In this document: one piece after another, positions 26,792 to 38,960 of the stretch | How positions within the stretch are numbered: the stretch's first letter is position 1 | How the letters are laid out: every line of letters starts with the position of its first letter | Assembly (NCBI GenBank): GCA_026874595.1 | Contig: CM049322.1 | Location: 7,489,900-7,553,899, forward strand | DNA from: Sipunculus nudus | Taxonomy: Eukaryota > Annelida > Sipuncula > Golfingiida > Sipunculidae | Reading direction: 5' to 3' | DNA: 64,000 nucleotides | Notes under the pieces: model-generated | What the model saw: only the letters and a program-made list of their open reading frames with translations | What the model was told of the DNA's origin: nothing | The model's database searches: none | Position numbers and translations under genes: made by a program

Positions 26792-29700
26792 GTATATATA
26801 TTTATATATACAAAGAAACAAACTGCTTGGGAACAAGAGAAACAGGCATCAGCGACCTTCGTTAGCTGATGGATGTTTAATACCTGCAACAACATGCAGC
26901 GGCCTTCTAACATGGAGATTATCTTATATGACTTTGTGGAAGATACCTGACGGTCTTTGCAGAAAGTATCACAAACATGCAACTGGGAAATAAATCGACT
27001 TTTTTATGTTAAATGTAAAGAATTATGTAGTGTGTGCTGAGAAGGACACTCTCACGGTGCTAATGCCGATCGTTACCAGATTCGTTTACTACATTATAAC
27101 AACTGGAGGAGAGCGTGTCAGAACTGTAACATTGCTGCATTATGGGAAGAACCAATACCACCTGTATTTTGCACCGCGTGCCGGTCAACACAACAACTAC
27201 AGAAGAACCTATAACACCCTAAACAATTTGGCTTGGAAGGAGAAGCAAAAAGGCCTACACGCGAAAGGGGATGGAAGAACAATCACTGTGACTGGCAGAC
27301 AGTTGGATTCAGTGAAGCAACAAAGGATAAACAGTGAACCAACATGGAAGGTAGCTGTGAGATGGACAAGGTACAGGCTGTAAGAGACCCGGAGGACCTG
27401 AGCTATGCCAACACGCCCTCAGAAGAAAAACTGCCAATGTCTCATGCGTTCCGTTATATTCGTATCCAACAATACCAAGATATCTGAGAACGGAACAGAT
27501 ATATTTTCGCTTACGAGAGAAGCAGATGAAAGGAACAACAGCAGCAACAACATCGTTAGCGATTCACATACATGAGGGAGTAAACAAAACACATAATAGT
27601 TTTTTTTATATCAAACATGTCCAGGGAGGAAACCTGGAAAACACAAGGAAGAAACACAGTTCAAGGGAAGGTTGGGCGAAGGAGACAATGGGAAAGAAAA
27701 CAAAGAGGCACAGGTGTGTGTCCAGACAAGTAGGATCATAAAAAACGGAGACGCTTTCTATCAACTCGTTAAGCGGCGGTGAAATGTGAGAGGAAATGCA
27801 GTTTGAACTTTGCAATTGGTATTTTCTATTAACATCAGGATATATATATATTTATATACATGAACATATTTATATATACATACTTTACATAAGCATATAT
27901 ACACAGTTGTATTTGGTAATAATTTAACTAGAGTTGTCCGGAATATCGAGTTTTTAACATAACGAGTTTCCACCGTATTATATTTGTGTATATATATAAA
28001 GGAGATCGATACATAAAGTATCGAGTGACTGTAATACCGGAACCGATTATCCTATTCCCAATACCGATAAAAGCATCCTTTGTAAATTAAAGGAAATAAC
28101 ACCAGCAAGAAATAAGCCACAGGACAGTGACGATTATGTGACATAATCATCCAGTGAAGAAGACGTAGAAGGGTAAAGGATGAATTACAATGTTGCGGGG
28201 AGGCAGAAGACAAAAAACACTAGTGCCGACGGAATATGATCAACTGGCTTCATGAAACGATTTTTAGTTGGTTTCAGGAGCTCTCATCGAAAACCTAGTA
28301 CTTGATGAAGTCTCGATAAGTGGGATGGAGAATACAATAACCAGCCTTTGAGAACTGGACATTTATTGGAAGCATATATGGAACACCGTGTCAGTCGAAT
28401 AGAAGATGGATTAAAAAGGACTTACGAAATCCTGCGACACACATTGACAAACATAGGAGAAAAACCATCAAAGTGCGGATCATAAGGGGAGACAGAAAAG
28501 AAAAGTCAAACCACACGTGCAGTTACGACAACCGTTCGGTAATCGACAATTACTGTCGGTTTATATTGAGAAGGGGACCTTTTCACATATCGTCATCTTG
28601 AGAAGGGATATTCCTCATAGCGTCAACATCCAAGGCAAAACAGAAAAGGAAGACCGGCTCGTCCCTAAAATCAATCTATATTGAGAGTGAGACCAAGAAC
28701 ATACACAGCATGACATTTAAAAAAATACTCTGAGCAAAATAATGTTGCGATTAGTTAAGGTCATCGCAGAGTCCAACCTGCAGTACCATGGGAGAAATTG
28801 TAAGTATAATCAAACAAATCAGTACACACGACCCGGTAAATCATACGAACGATATCACGACCCAACATGCAGGACGCTAACAATGAAAAAGTGTTACGTG
28901 GGGTAAGTAAAATAAGGCAACAAATTGCAAGTACCATAACTGAAACAGAAGAAACCAACTGTCCGGGACATTGCCTTAAAAAATAAAAAGAATATGAAAC
29001 CGAACTGGGGAGAAAGGGAACGTACCAACAATCGCTTTGTTTATATACGTCATTGAAGAGATCGAGAAGTGCAAGCAGATCAGAACACTAACACAGAACC
29101 AGAAACTGTCATAACATTAAGTGTAGGTAAGAAACGTCGTCTGTAAGAGGTGGGACAATCGGGAACAATAACAGGGGATACACATTATACAATGTCGCAA
29201 ATAAAGATGTGAGGATCACTAACCCTCACACAAGAAAACAATATATATATTCAGGGCTCGACATTAACTTTTGAAAGTATTTGCCTGACCGGGTAAGTAA
29301 CATCTAGCTATTACTTGCCCTACATGAATGTTTACTTGCCTTACAAATATGAATGATTGTATCGAAAAACACAAAGACGTTTTTGCATGCCTTAGGTAAA
29401 GTTTTTCTGTTGGACCGATTGGTCCAGTCGGGCAAGTAGGAGGGGACTTCTAGTTGCCTTACCACTATTTTAGGAACGTTTACTGTCCCCGTGCAAGCGG
29501 TTAACCGTAAATGGCGAGCACTGAGATATGACATGTGTGTGTGTGTATATATATAGATATATATAAATATGTGTGTGTGTGTGTGTAATATACAAATGCC
29601 TAGGAGGTATGTTTGCAATAGTAAGATCAAATCGACAAGAGGAACATGTGGAGAAACTGGCTAAAGATGACCTGTAAGTAAATGCCTTGGGAATCTACAG

Positions 29701-30600
29701 GTAAGGCGTCACACAAGGAACAATCCATCTATACGTGTAAAAAATGTATATGGATATCATTGACCCTATGAAAGGATATGAAGAAACAAGAGTGGATGGA
29801 AGAGGAATTTAACAAGAGAAAACCCAACAAGAGGTAAGAGGAAGGAATGTCAAACAGGCAACATAACGTGAAGTCGGAGAACGATGTACGGTACGTCATA
29901 TCACGATAACGCATCCTGATGAAAGCCCGTAACATATATGATCTGTAGATATATATATATATTGTATCTATATGTACAGTTATTTACACTTTTACACTTA
30001 ACACACAATTATTTCCTATGTGTCGGGACAAGAAAATGGTCGTAATGGTTCAATTACGTAATTGCGGGATGGTTACAAGACGGAGTTCCACTGTATATAT
30101 GTATATATATATATATAAATGTGCATGTCTCTATGAACTGCTGGCATGTTTCATCGCACAAGGGAATGGACAGAGCTACAGGTAAGTATCGTAAGAGGTG
30201 TGACAGTAGATCAGCAGATATTTAAAACATTGCTGACAAATACTTAGATACCAGTTATCAGCAAAAAAAAAAACAAGTTTTAGGATTATGACGAAATAAA
30301 ACGGTACGTATGAGAATATCACGACCATACATACAGGTCGCTTACAAGAAATAACATAAGATTACATGCCACGCTTTACATGATATGCCAATAAGGAACT
30401 ATCTGTACCAAAAACTGTAGTTCTACCATATAAATATCTGATTAACAGAAAGGGTGCATATACGGTAGTGTTTTACTGAACACATTTGTGTTCCTTCATT
30501 AAATTAGAAATATTAACCTATATCACAAAACTAACATACTGATATCGATACTTTATCAATTTTTGCAAACAGGTAATTCAACAAGGACAAGTATACACAG
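26041..30600. other. Gene-poor region dense in GGTAAG motifs
   Basis: No convincing coding region. The plus strand carries many donor-like GGTAAG or GTAAGT sites (for example about 26045, 26228, 26355, 26409, 26643, 28904, 29126, 29290, 29666, 29700, 29833 and 30180). AT microsatellites lie near 26757-26815, 27840-27900 and 29940-29960. An interspersed-repeat-like segment near 29255-29470 carries GGGCTCGACATTAAC and several copies of ACTTGCC or its complement. Frames such as the 125-residue one at 27006 have no homologue-like features. The region may be non-coding RNA, decayed sequence or host DNA. Confidence 0.4.
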
Positions 30601-31056
30601 TCGACACAAAAATATGTTATAATACAGAAAGAATGTTATACTTCGAGCATTAAAGTATATACAAAAAAGTATATCCGCTATAATACAAACATATGGATAT
30701 ACAACAAGAGATCTGATATCGATCGCAATGATATAGCGGATGCGTGTGATATGGATACTTGCATATATATACATATGTATATATATATATATTATATATC
30801 TATATATGTGTGTGAGAGTGTGTGTATGTGTGTGTGTTATGGATGAGTGTTTTATTTGAATACTGTCGTCATGCTAGAACAAATAACAAAAAATGCAGCG
30901 TATAGCTGTGGCACTATCACATTGCATACAGACACCAGGAGAGTCATAAATGGTTCTGCATCAGGATGAAGAAGTCTGTATCACATCTTTTGGCTGGAGA
31001 TCACATCATCGAACGTCATCAAACCGTCAGCGAGGTGTCCTTAGGCCATCATGCAT

Positions 31057-31160
31057 CAGAGCGATGTGGTCATCATGGCCGTGTCAGAGCGATGTGGTTA
31101 TCATGGCCGTGTCCGAGCGATGTGGTTATCATCACCGTGTCCGAGCGATGTGGTAGTCAT
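31057..31160. repeat. About four tandem copies of a 28-nt unit
   Basis: Units of the form GAGCGATGTGGTTATCATGG followed by CCGTGTCC repeat with small changes. Two overlapping frames stay open through them but show nothing else. Confidence 0.75.
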
Positions 31161-31814
31161 GTAACAGATTCTTTACGTGGCACATAACATCTGTTTTATG
31201 TAAAGATTTTCACCAAATGAATATCTTCTGGGTTGTTGTATAATTATGAACAGTCCGCTGAACAGTGGCATATTACATATTCCATATAATTGTACCTGTC
31301 TGGTTCTTCACTGTTTCACAACAAAACAGATATCTACCGGGTCTATTGTCAGTAAACAATCTTACAGGAAGGCGCCGTATATATCCAACAATTCCTGAAA
31401 GGGCAGTCTTTATAGTCTATTTCACATCTGGCACTATACTGTTATCACAGAAACAGACACCGGTTAAATGTTCGTTGTATTATCAGATGATACCAGAATT
31501 CAAACAATAACGTCTCAAATCACAGTTTGCAGCACATTTAGATACGACTGTTAAGTTAATGCGTTCAACTCACCATACCATTTATGGCACAAGCTCTTAA
31601 CTGAAAGTCCATCCAGCCAGCCAGTTCCAAAAGTATACTGATATTTTTGACGTGTTGTCTGTACCAAATTCAAATCGTAATGTGGAGAGCACCCTCAGAC
31701 AACTCGCATTTGTCAAATCTTGACGTGGCAGGAAACACACAGCTGCTTACATCAGACGACAAATTTAATCTGACCACGGGTGAAATGAGCAGTAACATTC
31801 ATACTGATCATGTT

Positions 31815-32335
31815 GGGTTTTCTTCAGGACGGGAGATCATTGGAGAGAAATATGCGAGCACATATTGGAGTCTGCAGATCAGTAGTTGTGTGATATAAAT
31901 CAAAATAATGTTTACATACCACTCAAACGATATCCCATTCGACTGAGGTTACGGCAATTGCACAAACCCACGTATGTTTATAAGATAAAGACAGACACAC
32001 TGTTTTGCACCATTGTTCCCCACCTTAAATAATGCACACGTCACCCAGTTCTGAACGCAGAGGGAAACGGGTCATTAATCCGCAAGAAATATTTCACTGA
32101 GATAGCTGTTTTCTTCACGCAGGGAGATCATTGGAAAATAAATGTAAGCACGCCTATAGCTGTTTACAGATGAATTGTGGTATACCATAAACAAGGCATA
32201 TTAGCAAAACCATATCATATGATATCAGAAGTGACTGAGATCACACGAAATGCGCAAATACGCCTTGGTGTATGAGACCAAGACGGATACATAGTTTTGC
32301 ACCAAGACACCCCCTGTGAAATAATGCACACGAAG
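31815..32335. repeat. Diverged tandem duplication, unit about 290 bp
   Basis: 31815-32055 and 32108-32335 share GGGAGATCATTGGA, GACTGAGxT..C, TTTTGCACCA and AAATAATGCACACG in the same order. It is non-coding in both copies. Confidence 0.6.
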
Positions 32336-33103
32336 TCTGCAGGAACTCCGGATGTGACCAGAGGAATACAGGGTTCGGTGACTGTTTTCAAATACAGTGG
32401 TCCAGATGACGCTGTGTTATAAACAACTAGGTGTCTTCGTGTATAAACCAGATTACCCCCTTAAATGTATCATTGGCCACGTTTATTAGTTTATAATACC
32501 TTTTCCATATACTGACAATATGATGAACACTGAAGATAGTTGTTTAATGATCACACATCACCTACATCATGAATGTGACGTGTTGTATCGAATCGGAAAA
32601 TGCATGTACGATATCTGAACACACGATCTGACTTTATTGTGACTCGTGTCATGTGATGACTGTATGTTTTTGTAAGGGAATATCATGAAACAATGAATCG
32701 CGCAGCGTTTCCCAGATATGTTATACATCGCTGTCTGTGCAAACACGAGTACTGATTTAATGTATTTATTGTTGATCATACACATATACTTACTGTTGCA
32801 AAAAGCTAAAACATTGCTATCAATACAAATATAACAGAAGTCATACATCACGGTCCATTTTGATTGCATTACTCGTCACAGATATTCGAACACCCCCCCC
32901 CCCCCCCCCCTCCCCATCCCCATACGATTACTCAATGATAGAGCGTTCGAACTCTGCTGTGTGTTGTCCCCATCGAACCCACACGTTCGGTACACAGATA
33001 GCATGGAAAACCACGTCCAACATACCTGTTCCAACAAGTGAAATAAACGGTATACTGATGGATTTACATGAGGATATTTTGTATAGTTTATGAGGATATT
33101 CGT

Positions 33104-33316
33104 ATGGACAAAATGCCTCAACATAAATGTGTTTTTTCGAATATTTGCCCTGGCGGGTACAAGAAATATCAGCTATACTGTAAGCACGTGGTGTGTTTGC
33201 ACTGTGTCGTGACACATTTTCTCCCGTACGGACTGGAGGAAGCAAACAATCTGACCCGTCTGAAATATATATGCAGGTTGATCCGGTGCCCGAAATGTCG
33301 ACGGAAGAAATTGTGA
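33104..33316 (+). CDS. Small RING-finger protein
   Basis: A 70-residue protein that is almost entirely one RING-like domain. It shows C-x5-C (CVFSNIC, about residues 8-14), then CKHVVCLHC (about 23-31) and a C-terminal CPKC (about 64-67), with an unusually long stretch before the last pair. The exon appears bounded by an acceptor (TTTTGTATAG, 33086) and a donor (GG|GTGAGT just past the stop), so a spliced 5' leader and a spliced 3' UTR are likely. An alternative ATG in frame at 33068 lies before the acceptor. RING proteins of this kind are usually E3 ligases or transcription regulators; the target is unknown. Confidence 0.6.
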   Translation: MDKMPQHKCVFSNICPGGYKKYQLYCKHVVCLHCVVTHFLPYGLEEANNLTRLKYICRLIRCPKCRRKKL

Positions 33317-34060
33317 AATATAGGGTGAGTTAATCCTTTTCCTGTGTTACACATTTATTGCATGGACAGATTTATACACACAGTTAACTCATAATACAGG
33401 TATTCATTCTACACATGCATCGCTTTGCATTACAAAACTATGACATGAGAAACACACAAGGTCATATGTTTGATCTTTATTTTATTTGTAAAATATGATA
33501 TTTGCAAAGCGTTTTTTTACTGATATATGTTACAAATATCATCGCTGAATTCACACTACACGTACGAGCGTGTATGTATCATAATAACAGTGTATGTCTT
33601 GACATATTACAGCAATATGAACACCATATATTTAAATACGATTGGTCCGAGCGTCAATCCGTATCAACAAATCTCTGGTTACACACTTAATTTAGTGTGT
33701 CTGTAGGTTTTTATATTATATTCTGTTACTTTCCGTGTAATATCAAACTTGATTCTATACATGCGCGATGTCTTGTTCTTCACCTGTTCCTTGTATCGTC
33801 ACTTCGCAGGTGTTTATCTAACGTCCTTCTGGTAACTCCAAAATGTTGTCATCACATGCAGACTGTGACAATGCCTCCGCCTTTAGGTCGGCCTGAAACA
33901 CATGCTTTCACCCAGTACATGACATGTGTACATTTTGTATCATAATTATGTAAAATATTGTGGTATGATGACAATGTAACACGTATCATCTAGCGTCCGT
34001 CTAATGACACAACTGGGTCATGTGATTTAATACAGGACGTCGTACTGATCGCTATTCTTT
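33317..34060. other. Intergenic
   Basis: A donor-like GTGAGT lies at about 33325. Nothing else is recognised in this AT-rich stretch. Confidence 0.35.
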
Positions 34061-34678
34061 CTACACCCGTTGTCGTTGCACGCAAACGTGATTCATAATC
34101 TGTTTATGGAATCTCAGCAGATGGTCCGGCCTGAACCGTAAGATCTTTTCGAAATCCCAGTAACATCCAAAGCACGTACAGTTCCCAATAAACATGAAAT
34201 ATTTGACGGGCTCAGTTGTTAGTGACTCGCCGTTTGCTAAGAGGTTTCCCACAACATCCCCGGGATCGACATGCTCTGCTGGCCAATATTTCGATATCAC
34301 GACAGTAGAATGTATGACAAAACCGATCATACCGGGCCACTCGAATAATATCTTCACGGCGCATGGTGTATGACCAGGTCCCTTATGGAGCGCTGCGTGC
34401 TCCATATATTTCGATGTGATGACACCACACAGTTTACAACGCAATATCGGGTCGCTGTCGTAGGAGTCGATCACACAGTGTTTAGAGGCGCAACAGCTGA
34501 TTCGAGACGCCGTAAGCAGGGTTGTACACTGTTGACAATCGCCGTTGTTTTTATACATCTCGATCAAACGTTGGTACAGTTCAGTAGGTAGCAGCCAAAA
34601 GAATGTATGCGGTATATACCGCGACGTTAACCACCGCGTGCATATGTCGAACAAAGTACCTGGTTGTTTCCGTTCCAT
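34061..34678 (-). CDS. Cys-rich FW/CxxC family protein 3
   Basis: A 205-residue paralogue of the plus-strand gene at 4795. It shares, in order, a Phe-Phe-Trp motif (about residues 25-27), CQQC (about 48), a zinc-finger-like C-x2-C-x9-H-x3-H-type segment (LRCKLC...HAALH, about 80-97), and FEWPGMIGFV followed by ISKYW. It adds an extra Cys cluster (CC, CVID) between the first pair and the finger. A TATA box (CATATAAA, 34752-34745) lies about 67 bases upstream of the ATG without an evident intron, unlike its plus-strand relatives. The weak ATTAAA near 34030 may be the polyadenylation signal. Function is unknown. Confidence 0.8.
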   Translation of the reverse strand: MERKQPGTLFDICTRWLTSRYIPHTFFWLLPTELYQRLIEMYKNNGDCQQCTTLLTASRISCCASKHCVIDSYDSDPILRCKLCGVITSKYMEHAALHKGPGHTPCAVKILFEWPGMIGFVIHSTVVISKYWPAEHVDPGDVVGNLLANGESLTTEPVKYFMFIGNCTCFGCYWDFEKILRFRPDHLLRFHKQIMNHVCVQRQRV

Positions 34679-34998
34679 GATATCACACCCCGATTCGGTC
34701 GTATACCAGACACGTACTACAGGATAGTGCTATGTGCACAGACCTTTATATGTTGCAGGCCAACATTAACTCGAACGAGTTATGGCTGGTACAGCGGACT
34801 TGTATCAACATTTTTTCAGGCGCTTCGTCATTTAAATGTGTCATACTGTCCGCACTGTCGTATACTAAACCGAAACCATCCCATCATCGCATACTCTTTG
34901 GTTATTAGTACCACGGACGCCTTCGGACAATAACGCGCTGACTATTCGCGAACAGATGTCTGGGAATTTCGATCATCTGCTTGTAAAAAGACACATGT
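34679..34998. other. Intergenic; TATA of the FW/CxxC gene
   Basis: It holds the minus-strand TATA box CATATAAA (34752-34745). The rest is the 3' flank of the IAP gene, with no obvious AATAAA. Confidence 0.5.
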
Positions 34999-37574
34999 TC
35001 AGGATAAGAAAAATTTTATTGTGCCTCGGATAAGTTTCCGGCATATCGGGCAATTCCTAATGTCTGATGCACAACCCATACATGATACAATATGTCCGCA
35101 TGGCAAGAAAATGATTTGACGAATTTGGTCCAAACAGATTACACACATAGTCTTGTCTTGTAACAACTGCTTTTCTTGTATCAGGGCATCCACATCTGAA
35201 ATTAACAACACACGAACTGATTGTCATGCAAAGCGATGTATACCTTAAATAACCGTTATGTAATCATAGAAATCAGCATACGACTGTAATCTACAACGTT
35301 ATATTACGGACACCGATCTATATTTGTTACATATACAATCTTCAGTAAATACAATGCTTTGTTCACTGTCATTCAAATGAGGACGTAATTGCCATTGTGT
35401 GTGTGTGTGTGTGTAATGAAATGACCGTATCGTTGAATTGACCAAATGATTACTTTGTTTGTTTGTAGGTCCAGCTGTTTGCGGACCGTTCCCGTCACCG
35501 TCACTCCCGTTTGACTGCTGCATTTCGCCAACGAGCGGTTTCTCTTCCGCTTCACGTGCGGCTGGAGTGCTGGCAGCGGATGTTTCATATGAATCCATCA
35601 CAGCAGCTAGTAAACATTCAGCGGATTCAAACGCCTGCCCTGTCGTACGTAGCTTGTTTTCTATGACGGACGCCACTCTGTCACGGGGAATCCCCGTGTT
35701 GAGGACTAACTGGACTCTGTCCGTGCTCATTTGTGCCGCCAGGTGTCGGGGGTCGTACTCTGATGTCGGCCATTTGAAACAGCACACAATATATGATAAT
35801 ATATGTGAATGAGTCCGAACGACGTGTTGAATATCAATACGTTTCTGAGAATATTTATAATGTGGACAATGAAGCTACACCTCACAAATTATTACCAGTA
35901 TGAATATGCATGATATCAACACAGAATATCAATGGCTCCGATCTCACTTGCCAAACAACGTATCTCAACAGTATAACGGCTTGGGTATTATGGCTCTGAT
36001 CAGAAAGAGTCCTAAAATCTAGCCGAGACGTATTAATGACTATATGAAACATTTGATATGTATGTGAAAGTGAAACGGAAAATACGTTTTTCATCACATG
36101 ACTGGACAGCTCTTGCATAAAAATATCAGTCATTGTGTGAATATACTGACATGACATAAGTCCTGAACAGAAATATAACGTAATGTTACATATTTGGCAT
36201 ATATTATATATATGTTCTGACCTTAGAAACTCAAGTACAACATTAACAGCAAAACCACATACCTGATCGTTCGGGCGTTTCGCTCCTGCTTTCTAAGTAA
36301 CGTTTGGTCCTAACTTTGGCGTTGGTACCCTGTAACAGATTCATAATATGTTTGTGTACACACGTCATCACGAATATTTCCTTATATAGTGATACAAAGT
36401 GGTTTCGTATGTTCATATCTTAAACAAAACGCATTACTGAATATATTGTATTGACTGTCGTTAAAGGATAATGCGTGTCTGATGCTTTTTCTGTGTGATC
36501 ATGTAAAATGTGTCTGATAAGTAAAGAATAATCACCAATGTCTCGCTTTTAACCATAGTTGCATTTCTGTTTGCCTCGTGAATGAATTCAGGTCCTTTGG
36601 ACTGCATAACAAAACCACATTTTGGGAACCAACGTGCATGCTCAGCCCATGGTTCATCTCCCGGTTCCCAGGCACGAAGCCCTCCATCACAGTAAAAACA
36701 CCGGCAACAATCATGTTCACCTGCAACACAAAATACGTATCATCTGTTATGAACATAAATGCGTATCACATTAATTAATACATACCACTGTAATCAGTGA
36801 CCGAAGTATTATCTTCTGTTGCAAAAAAAAAGAATCAATATGCTTCTCATAATTATTCATCTGAAATTGTTTCTTGGTCATGTGCCAAAACAATATACAG
36901 TTATCGTCTCACAGCCTACAAATGCAGGATAGAACCGTTTCCAATGACTGATGCGATATCTACAGACATACGATATGATATACTCCGTTGGTCGGACTTA
37001 CAAGAACGAACTAAAACAATCAAACACGTTTATTTAGGTGAAAGAAATGGTGTCGTTTTTCTAACTACAAATGTAGCGAGCATGTATTACCTGTGTAGTA
37101 AAACCCGGCTTCGGCCAGTGATTCGGGAGTCTGTTCTTTACCCACTGGCCATTCACGGAACGTCGCTAGTCTGTTTTGCTCTGTAGCCAGTCTTGGCCTT
37201 CGAGGTCTCTTTGTAATTATGCCCAACCGTTCCTTCAGGATATCCTTGTAGAAAGACGTTCCTCCAGTTTTGTTTGCAAGGATCGGGCTATTGTCGTCAG
37301 GAAGTGGTACGTTATTCGTTGGTTCCCCGCGAACAAACGCACACCGGTCTCCGTAATACCGGAAATGTTCCTCGTCTGGATCATCCCCTGTCTCCCAACC
37401 CATCATAGCACCTTGACAGAAGGCACATTTTACTTTATCACGTGGTCCGACAAAGTATAAACCCGCCGCCGACATCAGCCTCGGCTCGATCAAGTCCCTT
37501 TTCGGCCATTGACGGTAGCTATCCAGTCTGTTTTTTTCAATCCACATCGCCGAAGCCCCTAGCCGTTCGCCCAT
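34999..37574 (-). CDS. Inhibitor-of-apoptosis protein, BIR-BIR-UBA-RING, five exons
   Basis: Five exons on the minus strand: 37574-37091, 36720-36536, 36329-36263, 35759-35454 and 35195-34999. Their lengths (484, 185, 67, 306, 197) sum to 1239, an exact multiple of three, and phases agree at every junction. All introns are GT-AG (donors GTAATA, GTGATT, GTATGT and GTAATC). The 412-residue product has BIR1 at about 15-84 (C-x2-C-x16-H-x6-C), BIR2 at about 134-203 split by intron 1 with the same ligands, a UBA domain at about 260-300, and a C-terminal C3HC4 RING at about 365-400 ending in the TIKFFLS-type tail known from animal IAPs. IAPs of this layout bind caspases or their antagonists and ubiquitinate partners. 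A TATA box (37655-37645) lies about 75 bases upstream. No CARD is present between UBA and RING. Retained introns point to a host gene or a genomic capture. Confidence 0.9.
36537..37186. other. IAP introns
   Basis: Intron 1 of the IAP gene (37090-36721) holds an antisense 129-residue open frame with no supporting feature. Intron 2 runs 36535-36330. Confidence 0.6.
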
Positions 37575-38162
37575 TTTGTCTATGAGCGTTTTCAAATGAC
37601 TTTCACTATATGCATTTTGGCCATACGAAATAGCTCTTTCTGGGTTTTTATATTATGCAACGTCACTCTCGCAGTGCCCGCGTCCCTGCACTATCTGTTT
37701 CAACCGATGACGATGTGTATATAACTGTATCTGAAGTGGAGTATTAGTTCGGTCACATGACTACGGGTACAACGTATTAACTCGGAGTACCACGTAGTCG
37801 TATGTTTACAGCAGCTCTTTGCAGATCAAACAAAGCAGACAGTAATGCATGTCGGACTCTATATATATAGGCCGCGTGCTGTTCCGCATAGGATCCTATT
37901 ACAAATACACTGTGAAACTGATACCACAATGTATTATCTTGGACGAAAGCTGACACACGTTATCTTGCGATACTACATCATATGCAAGATTCCGATGTCC
38001 CAGCACCTGTACCGACCAATCAGCAGGCAGTGAGTCATACCTGTCCTATCACAATGTGTATATAATATTTGGCGTGTGCTTACCCTCATTCAGTCACAAC
38101 CTCACTCCCACAACGTGGCACCTCACGACTGACTGGTGTCTACCGCTGATTGCGAGGACAGG
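37575..38162. other. Divergent promoter region between IAP and the CARD gene
   Basis: It holds the minus-strand TATA for the IAP gene (37655-37645) and a plus-strand TATA (GTATATAATA, 38058-38067) about 100 bases ahead of the next ATG. Other TATATA runs occur at about 37717 and 37860. Confidence 0.55.
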
Positions 38163-38960
38163 ATGTCCGCGTCTTGGGCAGAAGTGTTCAGACGATGCCG
38201 CCCAGAGTTGTTGGCTAACCTGACGGTGGACGAGATGTTATGTGCTATCCTGAAGAGCAGAAACGTGTTGTCACAGTACCACGCTTACGCACGTAACACC
38301 ACCCCTTTTGCAAAAGCAACATCCTTGATCGACCATATATCAAAGAACGACAGTCATGTGAAACATTTCATCACTGCTCTTAAGGAAACAGGGCAGCCGC
38401 ACGTGGCTCTCTTGTTGGAAAAGCAAAAGCGGAAATGCGAGGAAGAGGCGAAGCAGAGATGTAAAGAACAGACAAGACAGTGGTGGGAGGAACTGGTACC
38501 ACCAAATGGCGCACAAGCCCACCGACAGGCCGACCCATGCGGTGGTCCCGATTGGACAGGCCTGTTTGCGTTCTTGTCTTGCTCAGATCAACACGACAAC
38601 GCTCCGTTCGATCAAAACAAAGACAGGAAGTTCAAAGAAAAGATTGTGCCGCTGTTTCGAATCTTGGCACAGATACTGAACTCAATGAACGACAAGTTGC
38701 TCTTCATGATGACGTGTGTGTCAGCAAAAATCGTCAAGATGGCAGAATGGCACCAGATATGGGAGCAGACAGACAATGACACAGCCAACAGTTTGCTACA
38801 AGCTTTGGAGGGAGAAACATACGTGCAATGGAACTACTTCAGCCTGATATGCCGTACAGCAGACTTGAAGGCCGCCGCATACATCATCGACGACGCCTTG
38901 ACGACAGCTGGAGTTACATCGCTCTACTCCATCATGGTTTCGGGATCCCCGTGCGGGTAG
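38163..38960 (+). CDS. CARD protein with a possible second death-fold
   Basis: A 265-residue protein. The ATG at 38163 is preferred over the upstream GTG of the open frame. Residues about 3-85 form a clear CARD-like bundle (WAEVFRRCRPELL, then FAKATSLIDHI, then FITALKETGQ). A charged Lys/Glu-rich helix follows (about 86-110). The C-terminal half (about 160-255) has six predicted helices with similar spacing and could be a diverged second CARD. No RING or BIR. It is transcribed divergently from the IAP gene from its own TATA box (38058). It may act as an adaptor or decoy in CARD signalling (inference). Confidence 0.7.
   Translation: MSASWAEVFRRCRPELLANLTVDEMLCAILKSRNVLSQYHAYARNTTPFAKATSLIDHISKNDSHVKHFITALKETGQPHVALLLEKQKRKCEEEAKQRCKEQTRQWWEELVPPNGAQAHRQADPCGGPDWTGLFAFLSCSDQHDNAPFDQNKDRKFKEKIVPLFRILAQILNSMNDKLLFMMTCVSAKIVKMAEWHQIWEQTDNDTANSLLQALEGETYVQWNYFSLICRTADLKAAAYIIDDALTTAGVTSLYSIMVSGSPCG

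Larger units (their letters stand above)
30601..33086. other. Gene-poor region, part 3, with local repeats
   Basis: No gene is supported. It contains AT and GT microsatellites at about 30765-30840, two local repeats listed separately, a poly(C) run of about 20 bases at 32890-32910, and, at its end, the acceptor TTTTGTATAG (33086) of the small RING exon. Confidence 0.35.

Noticed and set aside
27006-27383. 125-residue open frame in the gene-poor region
   Set aside because: No acceptor, TATA or domain supports it. Its flanks resemble the surrounding non-coding DNA.
36797-37186. 129-residue plus-strand frame
   Set aside because: It lies across intron 1 and part of exon 1 of the IAP gene on the opposite strand, and has no domain or promoter.
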